From the NCBI GenBank assembly GCA_031555735.1, contig JAVBUE010000003.1, positions 1-64,000 of the forward strand: a stretch of 64,000 bases of DNA. The letters are read 5' to 3'. This DNA comes from JAJDIA01 sp031555735. GTDB lineage: Bacteria > Bacteroidota > Bacteroidia > Bacteroidales > Tannerellaceae. The notes beneath the pieces were generated by a model. That model was not told the origin of the DNA. It was given only the letters and a program-made list of their open reading frames with translations, and searched no databases. Every line of letters starts with the position of its first letter. Position 1 is the first letter of the stretch. Both the position numbers and the translations under genes were made by a program. Shown in pieces: positions 59,647-64,000 of the stretch.

Positions 59647-61836
59647 ATGAAAAGTATTGAAATGAAAAGGTATTTCTGTTTTCTTCTCGGCTTATGCTTG
59701 CTTTCAACCGCTGTCTTTACGGGCTGTAACGATGACGAGAAAGATACTCCCGAGCCGGAAATCCCTTTTGTGAATTTGGAAAACAGCCTCATGGGGCAAA
59801 AGGTAATTATCGTGTATCCGGATAAGGAAGGGGGCATGGTTATTCCTTTATCGGTAAGCCACAAGGTAAACGTTTCATTTGAAAAAGGACTGTTGGATCC
59901 CGAGGTTGTCGCACAGGGGGATAGCTTTGCCGTTCGCCTGTCGTTGACGAATCCAATGCGGAATATCCTGGTGGATAAGGCCACGATTACCTACGAAAAT
60001 CCACTGACCAAAGGGGAAGAGGAATCGACTGCCGAAGTGTATGTCGTGGTGCAGCCTCTGAAAATAGCCGCTTCGCCTAACAGTGGCGTGGACTATTTGA
60101 GCAACATCGGAAAGGGAATGGATATCACAAGCGATATCATGCGGGGTGAGAACAAAGATCCGATGCTGCGGTTTGAACTGATTGACCGGGCAGATACCTT
60201 GATTGTCGATAATAGCACTTCCGAATCTGTAGGCCGGGAGTTTGCCGGCAGTAAATTTGAGGAAACAGTCCATTCCATGCATCATGAATTTGGTATTAGT
60301 GCCAAAGTAAAAGCAAAAGGGGGCATGTTCTCCGGCTCTTTTTCTTCCAATATGGCGAAGGAAACAGCCGAACAAAACAAGTTTGAGTATGTTGTTGAAG
60401 TCCTGCGCAAACAAATGGTGGAAGCCCACCTGATCACGGAATTCAATACCAGTAAAGACGATCCCGCTTTCTACCTGAGTTTTCTTACCGATGCGGCCAA
60501 TGATTTGTTGAACAATAAGGAGTCGAAGACGTATAAACAATATGCCAATGATGAAGAGGGGATCAAAAACCTGTATAAAAAATATGGTACACATGTGATC
60601 ACCGGTAGTACGTATGGGGGTATGTACATCTATGTGTTTACCCGGAAAATAAACTCCTATTTCGAATCAAGCACCGTCCAGGCAGGCGGAAGCCTTTCGG
60701 CTACGTTTATGGATCCCATCAATAAGGAAGTACCCCCCTGGGTTGGAGTTTACTTTGCTAAAATGGGGGCGCAAGGGGGTACCATCAGTGCATCAGGCGG
60801 TAATTATGATTCGGAAAACAAAGAAGTGATGGGTGAAGTGTCTTATACGTATGTGAAAGGCGGAAATGCTTCGGATAATTACGAGTTGTGGGAAAAATCG
60901 ATCGTCGATGGAAACAGCAATCTCTCTTTTATCGGGTATGGTAACCGGATTGGAAACAGGGAGACGCCAGATGATAAAGTAGGAGGTGATAGCTATGAAA
61001 TTGTAAACGGAGGTCTGATCCCGTTGTACTATCTGGTGGTGGATCCGGAACGGAGAGCCGCCATGGAAAAATACCTGACGAACTATATCGATTCCCAAAG
61101 AGCGCCTCTGAAGGAACGCCGGCTTATCCTGGCCGACTTCATGGCCCTCTCCGAAGAGAATAATCATAAATTGGAAGTGAAACCCAGAAAAATGAAGGGG
61201 CCGGAGGGCAAAGAACTGCTGTATTTTCCAATGATGGCCAATCGTTATGCTCCGACAGATAACGGGAAAATACTGGATACGTCGCAGGATGATTATATTG
61301 TACTGGCTGATGTGGGTGATCAGGTTTGGTGGTATGCACTGGAATATGAAGATGAATGCGTGGGCATCACGGATATTCGTTTTTCAAAAAAAGACGGGTA
61401 TGAAGGCAGAGGTGATAAGGCCGAAAAGAATATGGGCTCATCCAGCCATTTCGCCGATCATAAAGTATATCTGAAGATGGCCGACAAAACAACTGCTTCT
61501 ACTCAGAAAATCACCGGTGCCGGTCTGATCCGATCGCATGAAAAGAAAAAGACAGTGGCTAAATACTATGATTTAATTGCCTCTACCGGCGGCTTTGACA
61601 TGCAAAGGCCGTTCTCGACGGATACGATTGTCAAAACGTATTGGCTGGATCATGAGAACGAGAAGTATTATTACTCAATGGGAGTTGAAAGGGATGAAGA
61701 TGAAGGTTGGTTTGCCGATAGCAGCGCTGCGAATAACAATTATTATATTTTCCCGGTTTACATCACCACGCCCATCCCGATGCCTTTGAAGGTCTCTAAA
61801 CCAAGTGCGTGGAGTGAAAAGAATGATGACAATTAA
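59647..61836 (+). CDS. MACPF-domain lipoprotein (possible Bacteroidales secreted antimicrobial/pore-forming protein)
   Basis: A 729-residue lipoprotein with lipobox VFTGC (C27). The MACPF/perforin signature is present at about 309-325 as YKKYGTHVITGSTYGG, matching Y-G-T-H-x(7)-G-G. Flanking regions contain the expected helical stretches, for example SKFEETVHSMHHEFGISAKV and the VQAGGSLSATF strand. Residues about 520-729 form an extra C-terminal domain I do not recognise, possibly receptor binding. MACPF lipoproteins in Bacteroidales include toxins (BSAPs) that kill related strains. No separate immunity gene is evident. It is flanked by a clear terminator. ATG 59662 is an alternative start. 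Confidence 0.85.
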   Translation: MKSIEMKRYFCFLLGLCLLSTAVFTGCNDDEKDTPEPEIPFVNLENSLMGQKVIIVYPDKEGGMVIPLSVSHKVNVSFEKGLLDPEVVAQGDSFAVRLSLTNPMRNILVDKATITYENPLTKGEEESTAEVYVVVQPLKIAASPNSGVDYLSNIGKGMDITSDIMRGENKDPMLRFELIDRADTLIVDNSTSESVGREFAGSKFEETVHSMHHEFGISAKVKAKGGMFSGSFSSNMAKETAEQNKFEYVVEVLRKQMVEAHLITEFNTSKDDPAFYLSFLTDAANDLLNNKESKTYKQYANDEEGIKNLYKKYGTHVITGSTYGGMYIYVFTRKINSYFESSTVQAGGSLSATFMDPINKEVPPWVGVYFAKMGAQGGTISASGGNYDSENKEVMGEVSYTYVKGGNASDNYELWEKSIVDGNSNLSFIGYGNRIGNRETPDDKVGGDSYEIVNGGLIPLYYLVVDPERRAAMEKYLTNYIDSQRAPLKERRLILADFMALSEENNHKLEVKPRKMKGPEGKELLYFPMMANRYAPTDNGKILDTSQDDYIVLADVGDQVWWYALEYEDECVGITDIRFSKKDGYEGRGDKAEKNMGSSSHFADHKVYLKMADKTTASTQKITGAGLIRSHEKKKTVAKYYDLIASTGGFDMQRPFSTDTIVKTYWLDHENEKYYYSMGVERDEDEGWFADSSAANNNYYIFPVYITTPIPMPLKVSKPSAWSEKNDDN

Positions 61837-61864
61837 TCCATCCGGTCTGTTCCTGTCCTGAAAT

Positions 61865-61907
61865 AAACGGTATAAATCGAACACATCATCGATTTATACC
61901 GTTTTTT
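61865..61907. terminator. Intrinsic terminator after the MACPF gene
   Basis: A perfect 16-bp stem (61865-61880 with 61889-61904) and an 8-base loop, followed by a T-run. It lies between convergent genes and may serve both. Confidence 0.9.
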
Positions 61908-61924
61908 CTGGTTGGATGAAGCCT

Positions 61925-62362
61925 TTACTTCTTCGACACACCGATCGCGATCATGCGGTCGAAGGCGAAGCGGCCGGGACCGGTGGCATACATCAGGATG
62001 AATACAACCAGGTAGATGAAGGCCAGTTCTTTGGTAGCGAACGGATCCTGGGCGTGGATCACGAAGAAAGCCATGCCCATGGTGAAGATCATCGGGATCA
62101 GCGCCAGGCGGTAGAGGGTACCGGTAAGGAAGCCGACCGAACAGATCACTTCGGCAAAGATGGCAAGCCCGAGGGATGTCTGGCTGCCTACGCCGAGCGG
62201 ATCGGGGAAGGCGCTCTTATAGGCGTCGAAAGCCGCCCATTTCTGGAGCCCGTGGATGAGGAACAATATGCCGAACAGCAGCCGCAGTCCCAGCAGGAAC
62301 CACGAGGTGGGTTTGTTTTCCGCTTTCATCGGAAACAAAAACCGTAAAATGGATGCAATCAT
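61925..62362 (-). CDS. DoxX family membrane protein
   Basis: A 145-residue inner-membrane protein with four predicted helices. LLGLRLLFGILFLIHGLQKW is the DoxX start motif, followed by a helix around GLAIFAEVICSVGFLTG and one around LALIPMIFTMGMAFFV. Family members are linked to respiratory or redox functions, but none can be assigned here. It is a single gene. Confidence 0.85.
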   Translation of the reverse strand: MIASILRFLFPMKAENKPTSWFLLGLRLLFGILFLIHGLQKWAAFDAYKSAFPDPLGVGSQTSLGLAIFAEVICSVGFLTGTLYRLALIPMIFTMGMAFFVIHAQDPFATKELAFIYLVVFILMYATGPGRFAFDRMIAIGVSKK

Positions 62363-62419
62363 AATTTCTTAATTTTAATAATTAAACAAGCCACCGCTGT
62401 AAAAAGTTCTTACCGGCGG

Positions 62420-62614
62420 GTGTGGTGTGCAAATCTCACTGATAAACAGTGGCAAGTTATAAAAAATAGAGTGGAAACCAAAGAAAGAAAGCGAAAACAG
62501 TCCTTGCGAGCGATGATAAACGCTCTGATGTACCTAACAACGACCGGCTGCCAGTGTCGCATGCTCCCCAAAGAGGTCGCCCTGATGAATCGGCAAATAA
62601 CCTTCTGTCAGTAA
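62420..62614 (+). pseudogene. IS5-type transposase N-terminal remnant
   Basis: The translation LTDKQWQVIKNRVETKERKRKQS followed by LRAMINALMYLTTTGCQCRMLPKE is the N-terminal DUF4096-type region of IS5-group transposases. The sequence loses homology after about 55 codons and then stops. The catalytic part is missing. The residue block RRGRKRKHSLRE...TGCQWR of intact relatives is recognisable, with TGCQCR here. Confidence 0.8.
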
Positions 62615-62689
62615 ATGACCTATACCATGCGGATACTATTGCATGATATAGGTCATCTTACAGAATGCATATAGGGCGTAATTTGCTTC

Positions 62690-63301
62690 TTAGAATTTAT
62701 ATCCAATAGAAAGACTTAGGGTGTGATAATTTGCATTTATTCCATCATTACTCGACTCTTCTCCTAAAGACAAATCATAACCGGCCTGTATTACCCACCG
62801 TTTATTTATTTCAATTCCAACAAGAGCCGATACCCCCCAGTCAAATGCATTAGGGTCTTGCAATCCGTACTTGCCAGTGTCTTTAAAAGAACCTCCCTCC
62901 CACTTGTCTTTTATACTGATGGCGGCGTATGGCCCGGCAGCAAAAAACAACGACACTTCATCGCTGAGTGGACAATAAAAATTCACCATAACCGGTAGTT
63001 GAAGAAAATTGCGATTCAACTCATATACATTGCTAACTTCATACGGGCTGTTATCCTCTGAAAATATCCCCAGACTGTAACCACGATTAGCATAATACAG
63101 ACCTGATTTTAAAGAGAGTCTGTCTATATGTAACATGTATTCAACACTTACCCCGGCTTTGACTCCTGCTGTCCAGTTTTTGTCCCCAACACCATTGTAT
63201 TTTACGGATGTTAATCCAATTTCTGGTGTTACATGCCACTGTGCATGGCTTTTAACGCTGAAAGCGCAAATTAGTAACAAATAAAAAATCATCTTCTTCA
63301 T
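62690..63301 (-). CDS. Small outer-membrane beta-barrel protein
   Basis: A 203-residue exported protein of the OmpA-N/porin-like (OMP_b-brl_2) type. Signal peptide MKKMIFYLLLICAFSVKSHA. Barrel strands include WHVTPEIGLTSVKYNG, AGVKAGVSVEYML, LSLKSGLYYANRGYSLG, VSLFFAAGPYAAISIKD and the C-terminal YHTLSLSIGYKF. ATG 63301 is chosen over the in-frame 63325 because it begins the signal peptide. AT-rich. Function unknown. Confidence 0.8.
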   Translation of the reverse strand: MKKMIFYLLLICAFSVKSHAQWHVTPEIGLTSVKYNGVGDKNWTAGVKAGVSVEYMLHIDRLSLKSGLYYANRGYSLGIFSEDNSPYEVSNVYELNRNFLQLPVMVNFYCPLSDEVSLFFAAGPYAAISIKDKWEGGSFKDTGKYGLQDPNAFDWGVSALVGIEINKRWVIQAGYDLSLGEESSNDGINANYHTLSLSIGYKF

Positions 63302-63433
63302 AAGCTGTTCTGTATTATTAGTCAATATAATGTCTTTCTCAAGATTGAATAATTTTCTAAGAATGTTTTTAATAACTGGAGCTCAACATAATGTGTCTTT
63401 AAAATCTGTTTATATAGTAACCCAAAAATGCTA

Positions 63434-63480
63434 TCAGATCAAGGAGCATCCGAATTTCTGATATGCTGATCTTTTTTAGG
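63434..63480 (+). terminator. Orphan terminator-like hairpin
   Basis: AGATCA...AGCAT pairs with ATGCT...TGATCT and is followed by TTTTTT on the plus strand. No plus-strand gene ends nearby, so it may terminate an unannotated small RNA or be a remnant. The rest of 63302-63689 shows no gene I can support. Confidence 0.4.
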
Positions 63481-63689
63481 TGTACAAAAACGTTACAAAT
63501 CTATTAAGCATTGTGGAGTGGGAAAAGGGATATAGTCTGCAATATGGAACTTTCCCTCCTGTATGGAGTATTGAGTTGGGTGCAACTAAAAGATATACAG
63601 CATAATACAGGGGTCATGCCGTGTTGTGGTATATAGAAGATTTATAGTAATAGATGGATGCTGATTTAGCCTCATTCAGGGTGTTAAAG

Positions 63690-64000
63690 TCATTTCAGCA
63701 CAGAATCAAGGTACTCTGCAATATTACCATGCCCAGGAAAACCGATTTTCTTACGAACTCCCGATTTCTTGACCTGAATGGTGTTAAAGCGTTGCTTCAG
63801 TACAATTGAGATTTCGGTATTATCTAGCCCGGCATAGGATAAGCAGCATATTCGAATTTCATCTTCTTCAAGTTCTGGAAACTTCCGGCGAAGACGATCG
63901 ACAAAACCTTCGTTTAGTTTATTCATAGACTCATACAATTTGCCCCAGTCAAGCCCTTCTTTCTGCCCATAAACTACTTCATTAAATTTGTGGACTACAC
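63690..64000 (-). CDS. LuxR-type helix-turn-helix regulator, C-terminal part cut by window edge
   Basis: The frame is open from the right edge to the stop at 63690. About 103 residues are visible. The line DWGKLYESMNKLNEGFVDRL, followed by RRKFPELEEDEIRICCLSYAGLDNTEISIVL, is the typical end of Bacteroidota regulators with an N-terminal TPR or sensor region, a coiled coil and a C-terminal LuxR-like HTH. The recognition helix lies near RFNTIQVKKSGVRKKIG. An internal TTG or ATG start is not credible because the conserved region extends upstream of them. Confidence 0.75.
   Translation of the reverse strand, partial: VVHKFNEVVYGQKEGLDWGKLYESMNKLNEGFVDRLRRKFPELEEDEIRICCLSYAGLDNTEISIVLKQRFNTIQVKKSGVRKKIGFPGHGNIAEYLDSVLK

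Overview
This window is chromosomal DNA from a member of the Bacteroidota, most likely order Bacteroidales (a Parabacteroides- or Bacteroides-like gut organism; species not determined). The signs are about twenty promoters of the Bacteroidota form (-7 box TAnnTTTG, often with TTG about 19 bases upstream), few Shine-Dalgarno sites, a fimbrillin locus with DUF3575 and DUF5119 genes, a TonB-dependent receptor, a NUDIX-type AraR regulator, and many outer-membrane barrels and lipoproteins. Several start codons were moved inward because the -7 box lies inside or beyond the longest open frame.

Layout. 1-6500: edge of a probable transposase, gdhA, a large PEP/pyruvate-binding protein with receiver-like domains, a bacterioferritin and a phosphodiesterase-type lipoprotein. 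6494-19835 (minus strand): a sugar block. araD-araA-araB is followed by transketolase, rpiB and a sodium/sugar symporter, which together take up L-arabinose and feed it into the pentose phosphate pathway. galM, a sugar permease and galK lie upstream, followed directly by the NUDIX-type arabinose regulator. A 20-bp palindrome in front of araD is a likely operator. 20107-28482: recR with two transferase genes, a GH30 glycosidase, a YqgE protein, an aminotransferase, tRNA-Asp and a TonB-dependent receptor. 28778-31769: fimbriae-type locus. 31870-37927: seven overlapping genes that look like a surface-glycan module able to make an amino sugar, build a short acyl group on a dedicated carrier protein, and attach it. 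37947-42930: a porin, then a trans-4-hydroxy-L-proline dehydratase (HypD) and its radical-SAM activase. 43873-54930: a patatin-barrel fusion, DUF2461, a TrpB2-type tryptophan synthase beta chain, a porin with an SDR protein, a Tat-exported TIM-barrel protein, and the dapB-lepB-lepB2-wbqC operon. 55035-64000: DUF2851, an Ig-like lipoprotein, DUF3108, a MACPF lipoprotein of the kind used as Bacteroidales toxins, DoxX, an outer-membrane barrel and the end of a LuxR-type regulator.

The least explained material is non-coding. Four intergenic loci (204-313, 14957-15197, 42949-43656, 56431-56518) carry degenerate sequence that repeats with a strict 22-bp period. Some loci share unit sequence and others use different words on the same period. 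The largest is a roughly 700-bp near-palindrome with arms of about 240 bp and two separate 22-bp tandem arrays inside. All four lie 3' of a gene, and two lie next to transposase fragments. I do not recognise this as a described element; it is the main candidate for something new in the window.
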